From Chloroflexota bacterium (GTDB taxonomy: Bacteria > Chloroflexota > Limnocylindria > Limnocylindrales > CSP1-4), in assembly GCA_947475545.1 (NCBI GenBank), contig CANJLL010000003.1, forward strand, positions 62,001-126,000: 64,000 nt of DNA. The letters are read 5' to 3'. Positions 33,545 through 43,819 of this stretch are shown piece after piece. Both the position numbers and the translations under genes were made by a program. Numbering within the stretch: position 1 is the stretch's first letter; each line of letters starts with the position of its first letter. Below the pieces are notes generated by a model that did not search any database, was not told where the DNA came from, and was given only the letters and a program-made list of their open reading frames with translations.

Positions 33545-34945
33545 TCAGCGTCCTTCGATTGCCGCCGGGATGGTCCGGAGCAGGATCTTGAGGTCCAGCC
33601 AGAGCGACCAGCGGTCGATGTACTCCAGGTCCGACGCCACCCAGCGGTCAAAGTCAGGTTCGCGCCGGTCGCGCACCTGCCAGAGCCCCGTCATCCCGGG
33701 CTTCATCGACAGCCGCCGGCGGTGCCACAGGTCGTAGCCCTCGACCTCGGCCGGGAGTGGCGGCCGCGGCCCCACCAGGCTCATCTCGCCACGGAGCACG
33801 TTCCAGAGTTGCGGCAGCTCGTCCAGGCTGGTCCGGCGCAGCCACCGGCCCACGGGGGTGATGCGCGGGTCATTGGTGACCTTGAAGGCCGGCCCCTTGA
33901 TCTCGTTCTGCTGAGCCAGCTGGGCGAGCTTGTCGTGGGCCCCCACCTCCATGGTCCGGAACTTGACGACCTCGAACTGCCGCCCGTGGAGGCCGACCCG
34001 GACTTGGCGGAACAGCACGGGCGAGCCGTCCTGGAGGCGGATGGCGACGGCGATCCCGATCAGCACGGGGCTGAACACGATCGACCCCAGCACGGTCGCG
34101 GCGACGTCGAACAGCCGCTTGACCAGCAGCGCCAGCGCGCGGTCCGGCCCGGACACGATCGAGAAGACGGGCGTCCCGTCCAACTCCTCCAGGCGGCCCA
34201 CGGCCACTGCCCGGTCCAGGACGTCCATCGGGATCCGGACGATCTTGCCCTCCTCCTCGCACAGGCGGGTGATGGCATCGATCAGGTCCCACTGGGTGAA
34301 CGGGAGGCAGACCACGACCTCGTCGACGATCCGATCGTGGAGTACGCGCTCCAGCTGGTCGACGCCGCCCAGGACCTCCCAGCCGTTGGCCAGCCGGATC
34401 TCCGGGTTGTCGTCGAGGAAGCCGGTGATCCGCAGGCCCAGTTCGCGGTGGCCCTCCAGCTTGTGCGCGAAGGCCTGGCCGCGGACGCCCGCGCCCAGCA
34501 CGAGGACGTGGCGGACGTTGTAGCCCAGCCCGCGGATGTGCTCGAAGGCTGCCCGGAGCGCCGCCCGGGTGGCGATCGTCACGATCGCCTGGGTCGGGAA
34601 GAAGATCAGCAGGAAGAGGCGGCTGACATCGGGCAGCTTGAACAGGAAGAGCACGCTGAAGGTGACGACCGCCATGGTCAGGGTGGCCCGGATGACGTCG
34701 ATTGCCTCACGCAGGAGCGACCAGCGTGCCCGCGGGCGGTACAGCCCGTTGAGGGTCAGCGCCAGGACCCAGGTCAGCGCGTAGGCGGCAAGGAAGACCT
34801 CGGGGATGGTGATCACGTCCCGCCAGATCACCGCCCAGTCGTCCCCGAATCGCCAATAGGAGGCGAGGACGAGGATCGCAACCCCAAGGACGGCATCCAG
34901 TGCCATGAGGAGCACCAGGAACCCGGTGGCGTGGCGGCGGATCAC
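33545..34945 (-). CDS. Polyprenyl-phosphate sugar-1-phosphate transferase (bacterial sugar transferase, WbaP/WcaJ type)
   Basis: [43 protein letters not shown]…KFRTM…[32 protein letters not shown]; start approximate. Confidence 0.92.
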   Translation of the reverse strand: MIRRHATGFLVLLMALDAVLGVAILVLASYWRFGDDWAVIWRDVITIPEVFLAAYALTWVLALTLNGLYRPRARWSLLREAIDVIRATLTMAVVTFSVLFLFKLPDVSRLFLLIFFPTQAIVTIATRAALRAAFEHIRGLGYNVRHVLVLGAGVRGQAFAHKLEGHRELGLRITGFLDDNPEIRLANGWEVLGGVDQLERVLHDRIVDEVVVCLPFTQWDLIDAITRLCEEEGKIVRIPMDVLDRAVAVGRLEELDGTPVFSIVSGPDRALALLVKRLFDVAATVLGSIVFSPVLIGIAVAIRLQDGSPVLFRQVRVGLHGRQFEVVKFRTMEVGAHDKLAQLAQQNEIKGPAFKVTNDPRITPVGRWLRRTSLDELPQLWNVLRGEMSLVGPRPPLPAEVEGYDLWHRRRLSMKPGMTGLWQVRDRREPDFDRWVASDLEYIDRWSLWLDLKILLRTIPAAIEGR

Positions 34946-35049
34946 AGCGCGCCGGGCCTGGTGGCGGGTTGGCGACGCTGGATGGCGATCGATTGGGGCA
35001 TCGACGTAATGGTACGCACCTCGCAGCCCATCGACGCTCGCTGTCGCGG

Positions 35050-36213
35050 CTACGGGGCGAGGGCTTGGGTGAAGTGCAGGAATGCGTGGAGCGCGAAGAG
35101 CCCCGCGGTCAGGTACGGCCAGGCGTCGACGAACCAGGCGCCCCGTCGCCCAGCGAGGATCCAGGCGAACGGCCACGCGACGGCGAGGTAGCGTGCCACG
35201 GACTGGAGGCGAAGCGAAGCGACCACGGTCCCCAGCGAGAGGATCGTCAGCACCGCGTACGGGAGCGGGATCCGGTCCGGGCGCAGGTAGACCAGCAGGA
35301 ACGTGTAGGCAAGCAAGGTTGCGACGAGGAGGAGAGGGAGCACCTCCAGCTGGGCCGGCGCCGACTCGCCCCCGACGAGCGGCGCGATCGCCCAGGCGCC
35401 CTGGGCGTGCAGGAACGCCAGGGGATCGCCCAGCGCCCTCCCCTGCCACGCCCCGAAGCCGGCGAGCGCCGCGGGTCCGGCCGCCAGCCATGCCAGCCGC
35501 CGGTCCGGCCGCCAGCCGCTTGACTGGAGGAGCAGGATCGCCAGCGGCAGCCCGATCAGGACGCCCGGTAGCCGTGTCAGCGAGGCGAGGCCGTAGAGGA
35601 TCCCGGCGACCCCCCAGCGTCTGCGCTCACCGGCCAGGAACGCGCCGGCCGCGAGGAGCAGGTAGAGGCTGTCCGAGTAGGCCATGGCGAAGGCGACCGC
35701 GCCCGGCGCCAGGGCGAGCAGACCCAGCGCCCGGATCGAGCGCTCCCGGCCGAGGTAGGGGACGGCGAGCGCATGGAGGACCAGCAGGGCGGCCAGGAAG
35801 GCCAGGTTGGAGGCCAGGACACCGGCCACCGCCAGGTCGCCGAGCGTGACCAGGGAGACTGCCCGCACCACGATCGGGAACAGCGGGAAGAACGCCCAGT
35901 CGTGGTAGCCGTCCCGGATCGCCTCCTCGTGATAGCCGTCGGCGGCGATCCCCAGGTAGTAGACGGCGTCGCTGCCCGTCAGGGCGGCCAGGATGGGGCG
36001 GTCCGTCCAGGTGTCCGGGTCATGGCCCACGGGGATCGCCAGCAGGGATCCGGCGACCAGCAGCACCAGGAGGCGGCTGACCAGGAAGATGGCCAGGAGC
36101 CGCGGCAGCGCCTCGCGCCAGCCAACCGAATCGCTCCGGACGGTTGGGTGCCCCTCCGGACCGTACTCCTGAGCCACCTGCTCGGTTGCCACGAGCCGTG
36201 ATACTAGACGCAT
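35050..36213 (-). CDS. PIG-V-like membrane mannosyltransferase family protein
   Basis: Multi-TM; GSDAVYYLGIAADGYHEEAIRDGYHDWAFFPLFPIVVRAV; AFAMAYSDSLYLLLAAGAFLAGERRRW. Confidence 0.75.
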   Translation of the reverse strand: MRLVSRLVATEQVAQEYGPEGHPTVRSDSVGWREALPRLLAIFLVSRLLVLLVAGSLLAIPVGHDPDTWTDRPILAALTGSDAVYYLGIAADGYHEEAIRDGYHDWAFFPLFPIVVRAVSLVTLGDLAVAGVLASNLAFLAALLVLHALAVPYLGRERSIRALGLLALAPGAVAFAMAYSDSLYLLLAAGAFLAGERRRWGVAGILYGLASLTRLPGVLIGLPLAILLLQSSGWRPDRRLAWLAAGPAALAGFGAWQGRALGDPLAFLHAQGAWAIAPLVGGESAPAQLEVLPLLLVATLLAYTFLLVYLRPDRIPLPYAVLTILSLGTVVASLRLQSVARYLAVAWPFAWILAGRRGAWFVDAWPYLTAGLFALHAFLHFTQALAP

Positions 36214-36214
36214 C

Positions 36215-37405
36215 GTGTCCCAGCCATCCACCCTGCCCCCGCACCAGGTCGCCGCGCCGGCTGCTTCGGCGACCGTCCCGCCCGCGCGGCCGGCCATATC
36301 CCGCGCCGCCCGCCTCCGCGCCGCCCTCGGCCTCAGCCGGGGCATTGTCGTGGCGTTCGTGCTGTCCCGCCTCCTGGTCCTGGCCGCCGCGGTGGCCGCC
36401 GAGCACCTGGTGATCGCCAACCCGGCCCTGACGAGCGGTGATGGCGCCCCGATCCTGCGCAGCCTGACCAGCTGGGACGGCTGGTACTACCTCGGAATCG
36501 TCCGCGACGGGTACCACGCGGACGCGGTCGCGGGTGCCTATCGCGACGTGGCGTTCCTGCCGCTCTACCCCGGCCTGGTCCGCCTGCTCTCGTTCCCGTG
36601 GCCCGATGCCGCGGGCCTGGTCGCCGTACTCCTGTCCAACGTCCTCTTCCTCCTGGCCCTGGGCCAACTCTCGCTCCTGGGTGCCCTCCAGGTGGGCCGC
36701 CGGCGCGGGGCGTGGGCCGCGGTCCTCATGGCCGTCTACCCGTTCGCATCGGCCTACGCGATGTCCTACACCGAGAGCCTGTTCCTGCTGTTGACCGTCT
36801 CGGCGTTTCTGGCCGCGGAGCGTGACCGCCGGACCCTGGCCGGCATCCTCCTGGCGCTGGCCTGCCTGACGCGCCTGCAGGGCCTGGTCCTGGTCGTGCC
36901 GCTCGGCCTGCTCATGCTTCGCCGGACCGCGTGGCGGCCCACCCGCTCGCTGCTCTGGCTGGCGCCCGCACCGGCGGCTGCCGCGCTCTTCCTGCTCTGG
37001 GTGGGCTCGCTGTCGGGGAGCACGACCGCCTACCTCGACGCTCAGCAGGCATGGGGGCGGTTGGGGATCGGCGGGTCCGAGGGATCGGAGACCATCGGCG
37101 GCGGGTTCACCGCGTACCAGGGGGCGCTGCTCCTGACCCTGTGCTGGTCCGTCTTCCTGTTCGTGTACGCCCGCGCCTCCCGGGTGCGCCCCGAGTACCT
37201 GCTGATCCCGGTCCTGTATCTCGCCGCGGAGCTCTCGAGCGGGACGCTGGAGGCCGTGGGCCGGGTCACGCTGACCGCCTTCCCGTATGTCTGGCTGCTC
37301 GCGACGCGTCCGTCGGGCGCGTTCCGGCTGGGCTGGCTGGTCCTCAGCAGCGGCCTCATGGCGCTGGTCGCCCTGCTCAGCTTCGCGGGCTTCTGGGTCC
37401 CATGA
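36215..37405 (+). CDS. PIG-V-like membrane mannosyltransferase family protein (paralog of 35050-36213)
   Basis: SWDGWYYLGIVRDGYHADAVAGAYRDVAFLPLYPGLVRLL; SAYAMSYTESLFLLLTVSAFLAAERDRR. Confidence 0.75.
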   Translation: MSQPSTLPPHQVAAPAASATVPPARPAISRAARLRAALGLSRGIVVAFVLSRLLVLAAAVAAEHLVIANPALTSGDGAPILRSLTSWDGWYYLGIVRDGYHADAVAGAYRDVAFLPLYPGLVRLLSFPWPDAAGLVAVLLSNVLFLLALGQLSLLGALQVGRRRGAWAAVLMAVYPFASAYAMSYTESLFLLLTVSAFLAAERDRRTLAGILLALACLTRLQGLVLVVPLGLLMLRRTAWRPTRSLLWLAPAPAAAALFLLWVGSLSGSTTAYLDAQQAWGRLGIGGSEGSETIGGGFTAYQGALLLTLCWSVFLFVYARASRVRPEYLLIPVLYLAAELSSGTLEAVGRVTLTAFPYVWLLATRPSGAFRLGWLVLSSGLMALVALLSFAGFWVP

Positions 37406-37474
37406 GTCGCGATCGCACCAGGCCGCGGCGCGGTTCGACCCGGCTGCCCCGGCTTGTCGACTAGACTGCCCGCC

Positions 37475-38359
37475 ATGCCCGGTCCGTCGAGCCCGTCCCC
37501 GTCGACCAGCCTCGCCGTGATCCTGCCCGCCTACAACGAGGCGGATCGCCTGGGCCCGGCTCTCGACGAGCTGTTTGGCTACCTCCGGCGACGCGACACG
37601 GACACGGCGGGCGCCGGTCGCGATGGCGTCATCGGCCCCGGCCGGCTTCCCCACTGGATCGAGCTGATCGTCGTGGACGACGGCAGCACCGATGCCACCG
37701 CTCAGCTGGTGCGTGACCGCCCGGAGGCAGGCTTGGAGGCAGGCCCGGAAGCGGGCTCGGAGGCCGGCCCCAACGGGCTGGCCGGCGTCACGCTGCGCGT
37801 CCTGACCGTCCCGCATGGGGGCAAGGGCGCCGCGGTCCGGGCCGGGATGCTGGCCGCCGAATCGGACCTCATCGTCTTCACCGACGCCGACATGGCCACG
37901 CCACCCGATCAGATCCCGCTCCTGGTGGAGGCCCTGGCCAGCGCGGACATCGCCCTGGGCTCCCGGATCCAGCAGGACGGCATCGACATGCGCAAGAGTC
38001 AGCCGCCCTACCGGCGGCTGATCGGCAAGGTCTTCCACCTCCTCGCCGCGTGGTGGGTCGTGGGCTCGGTCAAGGACACGCAGTGCGGCTTCAAGGGGTT
38101 TACCCGCGTGGCGGCCCGTGACCTCTTCACCCGGCAGCGGGTGCTGAGCATCGTCTTCGACGTGGAGGTGATCTATCTCGCCCGGCGACGGGGCTACCGG
38201 ATCGTCGAGGTCCCTGTCCAGTGGGAGGACCGGCGTGGTTCGCGGATGAAGGCGCGACTGGGGCTGGCGCTCCGGGTCGCCTGGGACCTCTTCCGAATCC
38301 CCCTGGTTCACCGCGCCGTCGGCCGCGTCGCGCGCCCCACCTCCGATGCCCCGGGCTGA
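37475..38359 (+). CDS. Dolichyl-phosphate beta-glucosyltransferase-like GT2
   Basis: LAVILPAYNEADRLGPALDEL; IVVDDGSTDATAQLV; VFTDADMATPPDQIPLLVEAL; DTQCGFKGFTR. Confidence 0.9.
   Translation: MPGPSSPSPSTSLAVILPAYNEADRLGPALDELFGYLRRRDTDTAGAGRDGVIGPGRLPHWIELIVVDDGSTDATAQLVRDRPEAGLEAGPEAGSEAGPNGLAGVTLRVLTVPHGGKGAAVRAGMLAAESDLIVFTDADMATPPDQIPLLVEALASADIALGSRIQQDGIDMRKSQPPYRRLIGKVFHLLAAWWVVGSVKDTQCGFKGFTRVAARDLFTRQRVLSIVFDVEVIYLARRRGYRIVEVPVQWEDRRGSRMKARLGLALRVAWDLFRIPLVHRAVGRVARPTSDAPG
37724..37771 (+). repeat. Four tandem 12-bp in-frame units encoding EAG[L/P/S]
   Basis: gaggcaggcttg gaggcaggcccg gaagcgggctcg gaggccggcccc. Confidence 0.8.
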
Positions 38360-39593
38360 CAGGGCCCGGCTTGGCCGCGCCGTCCTCCCGGTCGCCGCGA
38401 TCGCCGTCTCCATGACGTTCGTGGGGGCGGTGCTGGCCGCAGCGGGCAGCACGCTGGGCTACGACTTTCTGGCCTACTACGGCGCGGCGCGCCGGGTCCT
38501 GGACGGCCAGGCGGTGTACGACCTTGGATTCCAGCGGGCCGGCGGCTTTGGGCTCTTCCTCTATCCGCCGACCTTCCTGCCGGTGATCCTCCCGTTCGGG
38601 CTCCTGGGGCAGGCGGCCGCCACCTGGGCCTGGGTTGCCGCCATGGTCGCGGCGCTGGTCGCGGGGATCCGGCTGCTCCCCGTGCCGGTCACGGTCCGCT
38701 GGGTGACGCTCCTCCTCGCAGGGCTCTCGTGGCCGGTCGCGTACACGCTGAAGCTGGGCCAGGTCACGCCGCTCCTCTTCCTGCTCGCGGTGCTGGGCTG
38801 GCGCGCGGTCGAAGACGGCCGGCGGGTCGAAGACCGGGCGCCCGGGTCCCGGTCCGGGGCCAGCGCCGGCGTCGGCCCAGGCGCCGGCGCTGGCCGTGGC
38901 GCGCGGGGCCTCCGCGGTCGCTGGTGGGGCTCGCGCGCTCCCGTCGCGCTGGGGGTCACCGCCGCCCTGGGTGCGGCGGTGAAGATCCAGCCGGGCCTCC
39001 TGCTGGCTTGGGCGCTGCTCGGCGGGCGCTGGTGCGCGGTGGCGGCCGGGGTCGTGACGTTGGTCGCGGTCGCGGCGGTGGCCACGATCCCGGTGGGGGT
39101 CGGCGCGTGGTTCGACTACGTGACGCTGATCCGCCAGGTCACGGACCCCGTTGGAACGGAGCACAACATCACGCCCGCGTTCGTGGCGCGCGGCCTGGGG
39201 CTGTCCGCGGACGCGGCCGGCGCCGTCCAGCTGGCGGTGGCCGGGGCGGCGCTGCTCGCGATGGTGGTCTCGGTCCGGCGCGTCACACCCGCCGCCTCGT
39301 ACCTGGTGGCACTCACCGCCAGCCAGCTGATCTCCCCGGTCCTCTGGGACCACTACGCGGTCCTGTTACTGCTCCCCGTGGCCTGGCTCATGGCCCACGG
39401 CCGCCGCTGGGCCGTGCTGATCCCGCTCGCGACATCGCTGCCGCTCGTCTGGCTCACCCCGCTCGCCGCGTATCCGGTGCTCTTCGCGATCACCCTGGTG
39501 GCCCTGCTCTGGGTCGGCGGCCGCGCCGGCAGCGCGCCCGCGCGTCCGGGGCGCGCCGCCGCCGCCGCCGATGTGGTCGCCGCCCACGTCTGA
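38346..39593 (+). CDS. GT87/DUF2029-type membrane glycosyltransferase
   Basis: LGYDFLAYYGAARRVLDGQAVYDLGFQ…FLYPPTFLPVILPFGLL; multi-TM. Confidence 0.83.
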   Translation: MPRADRARLGRAVLPVAAIAVSMTFVGAVLAAAGSTLGYDFLAYYGAARRVLDGQAVYDLGFQRAGGFGLFLYPPTFLPVILPFGLLGQAAATWAWVAAMVAALVAGIRLLPVPVTVRWVTLLLAGLSWPVAYTLKLGQVTPLLFLLAVLGWRAVEDGRRVEDRAPGSRSGASAGVGPGAGAGRGARGLRGRWWGSRAPVALGVTAALGAAVKIQPGLLLAWALLGGRWCAVAAGVVTLVAVAAVATIPVGVGAWFDYVTLIRQVTDPVGTEHNITPAFVARGLGLSADAAGAVQLAVAGAALLAMVVSVRRVTPAASYLVALTASQLISPVLWDHYAVLLLLPVAWLMAHGRRWAVLIPLATSLPLVWLTPLAAYPVLFAITLVALLWVGGRAGSAPARPGRAAAAADVVAAHV

Positions 39594-39653
39594 CGGGGTC
39601 GCCGGCGCAGGCCCGCGGCGGCAGTTGCGATCACAACCACCCCTGCGGCCGCG

Positions 39654-40913
39654 ATGTATGCTCGGGCCGTGACCGTTGCATCCGGCGTGGCTGACGCCGC
39701 CTGTCCCATCGCCTCCGAGCCCGGGCCCGGAGGCGCACAGGAATCCATCCCGTCCCACCGGGACCTGGGGGTCGAGCGCCGAACGGTCGGGGGCATCGAT
39801 CCCGGCCAGTGGGACGCCCTCGTCGCCGCCAATCCGTGGGCCACGCCCTTCTCCGCGGCCGCGTTCCAGCGGGCCTGGTGGGACGCCTACGGGGCCAATG
39901 CCCACGACGAGACGCTGATCGTGCTGGACCGCGCGGCCCCCGAAGCCGGCCCGGTCGCGATCCTCCCGCTGATGCGCCGGCACGCCGTGGAGCCCCGCGA
40001 CCAAGTCGTCCACACCGCCTTGCGCCACGGTCACGAGGCACCGCTCACCCCGGTCCCGGCCCAGGCCAGCACGCTGTTCATGGGCGCCTCATACCACGCC
40101 GACTACGCGACACTGCTCGCCGCGCCGGCGGACCTCGTGGACGCGAGCCGCGCCATCGCCGCCTACCTCGCCGGCCACGAGTCGGGGCCCGGCACCGCAC
40201 CCGCCACGCCGTCCGACCTCGCCGCCTGGGATGTCATCGACCTCCGCCGCCTTCGCTGCGGCGACCCGGCGGGCGACGCACTCGTGGCGGCGTTCCAGGC
40301 CCTGGCCCCCGACCGCGGCTGGGCCGTCACCGTCGAGCGCGAGGACGTCTGCCCGGTGGCCACCATCCCGGATGACGCCGACTTCGATGGCTTCCTGGCC
40401 ACCCTCGACAAGAAGGAGCGCCACGAGATCCGGCGCAAGGTCCGGCGCGCCGAGGGTGAGGGTGAGGTTCGGCTGACGTACGCCGCCAATCCGTTGGCCG
40501 AGCTGGACGACTTCATCGACCTGCACCAGGCCCGCTGGGGCGCCGACGGGCTCTTCCCGCCAACCGAAGGTGGGGACCAGAGCCGCCGGTTCATCCGCCG
40601 GCTCTTCGAGCTGTTTGGCCCCGAGGGGCCCGTCCGGCTGACGTTCCTCTCGGTCGGCGAGCGCCGGATCGGGGCGGGCGTCCACCTCGAGGTGCCGGAC
40701 GGCTTCCTCTACTACAACGCGGGCGTCGACCCCGGCGCCTCCTCGCTCTCGCCGGGCGTGCTGCTGGTCGCGGCCTACGTGCGGCTCGCCATCAGCCAGG
40801 GCCGCCACCGGCTGGACTTTCTCCGCGGCGACGAGGGGTACAAGTACCAGTGGGGCGCGGTGGACGAGCCCATCCGGCGGCTGCTGGTGCGCCGACAGGG
40901 GCCCGACGCATGA
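39654..40913 (+). CDS. GNAT/FemAB-like acyltransferase (polysaccharide-associated)
   Basis: NPWATPFSAAAFQRAWWDAYG; FLATLDKKERHEIRRKVRRAEGEG; HRLDFLRGDEGYKYQWG. Confidence 0.82.
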   Translation: MYARAVTVASGVADAACPIASEPGPGGAQESIPSHRDLGVERRTVGGIDPGQWDALVAANPWATPFSAAAFQRAWWDAYGANAHDETLIVLDRAAPEAGPVAILPLMRRHAVEPRDQVVHTALRHGHEAPLTPVPAQASTLFMGASYHADYATLLAAPADLVDASRAIAAYLAGHESGPGTAPATPSDLAAWDVIDLRRLRCGDPAGDALVAAFQALAPDRGWAVTVEREDVCPVATIPDDADFDGFLATLDKKERHEIRRKVRRAEGEGEVRLTYAANPLAELDDFIDLHQARWGADGLFPPTEGGDQSRRFIRRLFELFGPEGPVRLTFLSVGERRIGAGVHLEVPDGFLYYNAGVDPGASSLSPGVLLVAAYVRLAISQGRHRLDFLRGDEGYKYQWGAVDEPIRRLLVRRQGPDA

Positions 40914-42118
40914 CGGCCCAGGAGCCCGCACCGCACCCCACTGACCCGTGCTGGGAGCCGCCGCGCACGATCCGGCCCGGCCAGGACCGGATCCGGGTCG
41001 CGGAGCTGCTCGCCACCGGCACCAACGGCGGAGCGCAGGAACACGTCTTCAACATCGTGTCGCGGCTCGATCGCTCCCGGTACGACGTCAGCGTGGTCTC
41101 GCTCTCGCCCGGCAGCGCCGTGCGGAAGCTGGAGCGGACCGGCGTGCCCGTCTGCGTGATCGACCGCGATGACGACGACGACGCCGTCGCCGAGCTCACC
41201 GCCCACCTCATCGCGACGCGCGCCCAGGTCATCCACAACCACATGTACCGCGCGGAGGTGGTGGGCACCCGTGCCGCGCTGGCCGTCGCCGCGACGGGAC
41301 GGCCCAGGCCGCTCGTGATCGCCACCGTCCATTCCAGCCGGATCCGGCCCCACGAGGACCGGGAGCTGATGCGGGCGCTGACGCCCCAGATGGACCACCT
41401 GATCGCGGTCTCGCAGGCGATCGTGGGCAAGATCGCCGAGGAGGGACGAGTCGGCGCCCCGGTCACGCTCATCCACAACGGCGTGGACCTCGAACGCTAC
41501 TCACAGCAGGAGGCGTGCTGCACGCTCGGCGAGGAGTACGGCATGGAGCCGGGATCGCCGATCGTTGGCGTGGTTGGGCGCCTGGAGTCGGAGAAGGGCC
41601 ACCCCACGCTGATCGACGCCTGGCCGCTGGTGCTGGCGGAGGTACCCACGGCGTACCTGCTGGTGGTGGGCGAGGGTTCGCGCCTGGAGTCGCTCCAGGC
41701 CCAGGCCCGCGATCTGGGGGTGGATCGACGCATCGTCTTCACGGGCCGGCGCGATGACGTCCCCGCCGTGACCGCCGCCCTGGACGTGGCCGTGCTGCCC
41801 TCGTACCGCGAGGCGCAGGGCCTGACCATCCTGGAGGCGATGGCGCTGTCGCGGCCGGTGGTGGCCTCGAATGTGGGCGGGATCCCGGAGATGGTCGAGG
41901 ACGGGGTCACGGGCCTGCTGGTCCCGCCCCATCAGCCCGCCGCGCTGGCCGCCGCGATTGTCCGCCTGCTCACCGATCACCCGTTCGCGGACGTCCTGGC
42001 CCGCGCCGGCCACGACCTGGTCCACCGCCGCTTCTGTGTGGAGGCCATGGTCCACGCCATCGAGGCGCTGTACGACGACGCGCGCGTGCCCGGCGCCCGG
42101 CGGGCCACCACGGCCTGA
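40910..42118 (+). CDS. GT4-family glycosyltransferase
   Basis: NGGAQEHVFNIVSRL; HNGVDLERY; LPSYREAQGLTILEAMALSRPVVASNVGGIPEMVEDGVTGLLVPP. Confidence 0.92.
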   Translation: MTAQEPAPHPTDPCWEPPRTIRPGQDRIRVAELLATGTNGGAQEHVFNIVSRLDRSRYDVSVVSLSPGSAVRKLERTGVPVCVIDRDDDDDAVAELTAHLIATRAQVIHNHMYRAEVVGTRAALAVAATGRPRPLVIATVHSSRIRPHEDRELMRALTPQMDHLIAVSQAIVGKIAEEGRVGAPVTLIHNGVDLERYSQQEACCTLGEEYGMEPGSPIVGVVGRLESEKGHPTLIDAWPLVLAEVPTAYLLVVGEGSRLESLQAQARDLGVDRRIVFTGRRDDVPAVTAALDVAVLPSYREAQGLTILEAMALSRPVVASNVGGIPEMVEDGVTGLLVPPHQPAALAAAIVRLLTDHPFADVLARAGHDLVHRRFCVEAMVHAIEALYDDARVPGARRATTA

Positions 42119-42226
42119 GGCGGCCCGGGGCCCGGCCCCGTCGTCTGGCCCGTCGCGACATCCTCGTGGTTCCTCGCGCCCGAACCCCTCGCCGCGGCCC
42201 GGCCCGGCCTGTAGCATCCGCGCCTG

Positions 42227-43819
42227 ATGACACCACCACGCATGGCGCCTGCACGCGGCGGGCCCCGGATCGGGCTCCCGCGAATCTCGCTGCCCCAGCT
42301 CTGGCTGGGGCTGGCGGTGCTGCTTCCCGGCCTCGCGTCGCTGCTGTCCGTGCTGTCCACCGTCGACCTGGCCTACGGCCTCCGCGCCGGCGGCGAGATC
42401 CTGGACGGTGCGGGGATTCCGCGGACCGACACGTACACCTTCACCGTGGCCGGCCAGCCCTGGCTCGACCAGCAGTGGGGCGCGCAGGTGTTCTTCGCCG
42501 CCTGGTGGCGGGCGCTCGGATGGTCCGGGCTGGTGCTGCTCCGCGCGGTGCTCATCTCCGCCGCCTGGGCGTGCCTGGTGGTGGCGATCCGCCAGCGGGC
42601 GCCGGGGCTGGGAGCGCGCACCGTGGCGGCCCTGGCGCTGCTGGCGTTCGTGGTCACGGCGCCGGCGATGGCGCTGCGGCCGCAACTAGTGGGCATCCTG
42701 CTCTTCTGCCTGGTGCTGGCGCTCCTCGCCGGCCGCCATCGGCACCCGCGGCTGGCCTGGGTCGTCCCGCTGGTGGTGCTGGCCTGGGCGAACGTGCACG
42801 GCAGCTTCGTCCTGGGGCCGGCGCTGGCCGGGCTGGCCTGGCTGGAGGACGTTCGACTGGGCGGGCTGGGCCGGGGCCTGGCCGGCCGAAGCGCTCGAAG
42901 CGCCCGAAGCGGGAGTCGGCCGTTCGACCTTGCCCTCGGTGGCCTGGCGCTCGCCGTCATGACCAGCCTGGCGACGCTGGTGACGCCGTTCGGGCCGGGC
43001 GCGCTGGCCTACGCGCTGACGCTCTCGTCCAACCGTGAGCTGGCGGCGCGAATCTCCGAGTGGCAGGCGCCCAGTTTCGCCGAGCCCACCGGGCTGCTCT
43101 TCTTCGGGTCCGTGGTGCTGGTGGCCGCGATCGTGGTGCTGCGCCGCGGCGTGGTCCGCTGGCCCACCGTCGCCGGTCTGGCGCTGTTCGCGGCGCTGGG
43201 GCTGATCGCCGCGCGCGGCGTGGCGTGGTGGCCCGCGACGGCCGTGACCATGGTGTCGCCACTCATCCCGTGGGCCGCGCCGTATTCGCCGTTCCGGCGC
43301 GCGCCGCGCGTCAGCTCGCTCAACACGCTGATCCTGGCGCTGCTGGTGGTGGTGTCGGTCCCACTGCTGCGCGTGGGGTCGCCGGCGGATTCGAAGTTGG
43401 GCATGGGCGCGCCGGCGGGGCTCCTGGGCCAGGCGCCGGCCGCGGTGACCGGGGTGCTGCGCGAGTGGATGCACAGTGGGGAGGATCTGCAGATGCGCTC
43501 GATGGCCTGGACGCCACAGGCGTGGGCGCCCCAGACGTGGGGATCATGGCTGGAGCTGGCCGTGCCAGACCTGCCGGTCGCGGTCGACAGCCGGATCGAG
43601 CTCTTCCCGGCCGACCTGTGGGCGGACTACGACACGGTCGCCGATGCGCGCCCGGGATGGCAGGCGATCCTGGAGCGTCGCGAGGCGACGCTCCTGGTGG
43701 TCGCCGGCACGCAGGAGGCGCTGCTCGCCGCGGCCCGCTCCGACTCCGGCTGGCGCGAGCTCCCGAGCGGCGACGCGACCGGCACGGTCTTCGTCACGAC
43801 CCGTTCCGCGACGCCCTAG
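42227..43819 (+). CDS. Multi-TM membrane protein, GT-C-like
   Basis: LAYGLRAGGEILDGAGIPRTDTYTFTVAGQPWLDQQWGAQVFFAAWWR followed by many TM helices. Confidence 0.65.
   Translation: MTPPRMAPARGGPRIGLPRISLPQLWLGLAVLLPGLASLLSVLSTVDLAYGLRAGGEILDGAGIPRTDTYTFTVAGQPWLDQQWGAQVFFAAWWRALGWSGLVLLRAVLISAAWACLVVAIRQRAPGLGARTVAALALLAFVVTAPAMALRPQLVGILLFCLVLALLAGRHRHPRLAWVVPLVVLAWANVHGSFVLGPALAGLAWLEDVRLGGLGRGLAGRSARSARSGSRPFDLALGGLALAVMTSLATLVTPFGPGALAYALTLSSNRELAARISEWQAPSFAEPTGLLFFGSVVLVAAIVVLRRGVVRWPTVAGLALFAALGLIAARGVAWWPATAVTMVSPLIPWAAPYSPFRRAPRVSSLNTLILALLVVVSVPLLRVGSPADSKLGMGAPAGLLGQAPAAVTGVLREWMHSGEDLQMRSMAWTPQAWAPQTWGSWLELAVPDLPVAVDSRIELFPADLWADYDTVADARPGWQAILERREATLLVVAGTQEALLAAARSDSGWRELPSGDATGTVFVTTRSATP

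Noticed and set aside
36020-38452. 810-aa minus ORF spanning two plus-strand glycosyltransferase genes
   Set aside because: Shadow of convincing plus-strand CDSs; no recognisable domains.
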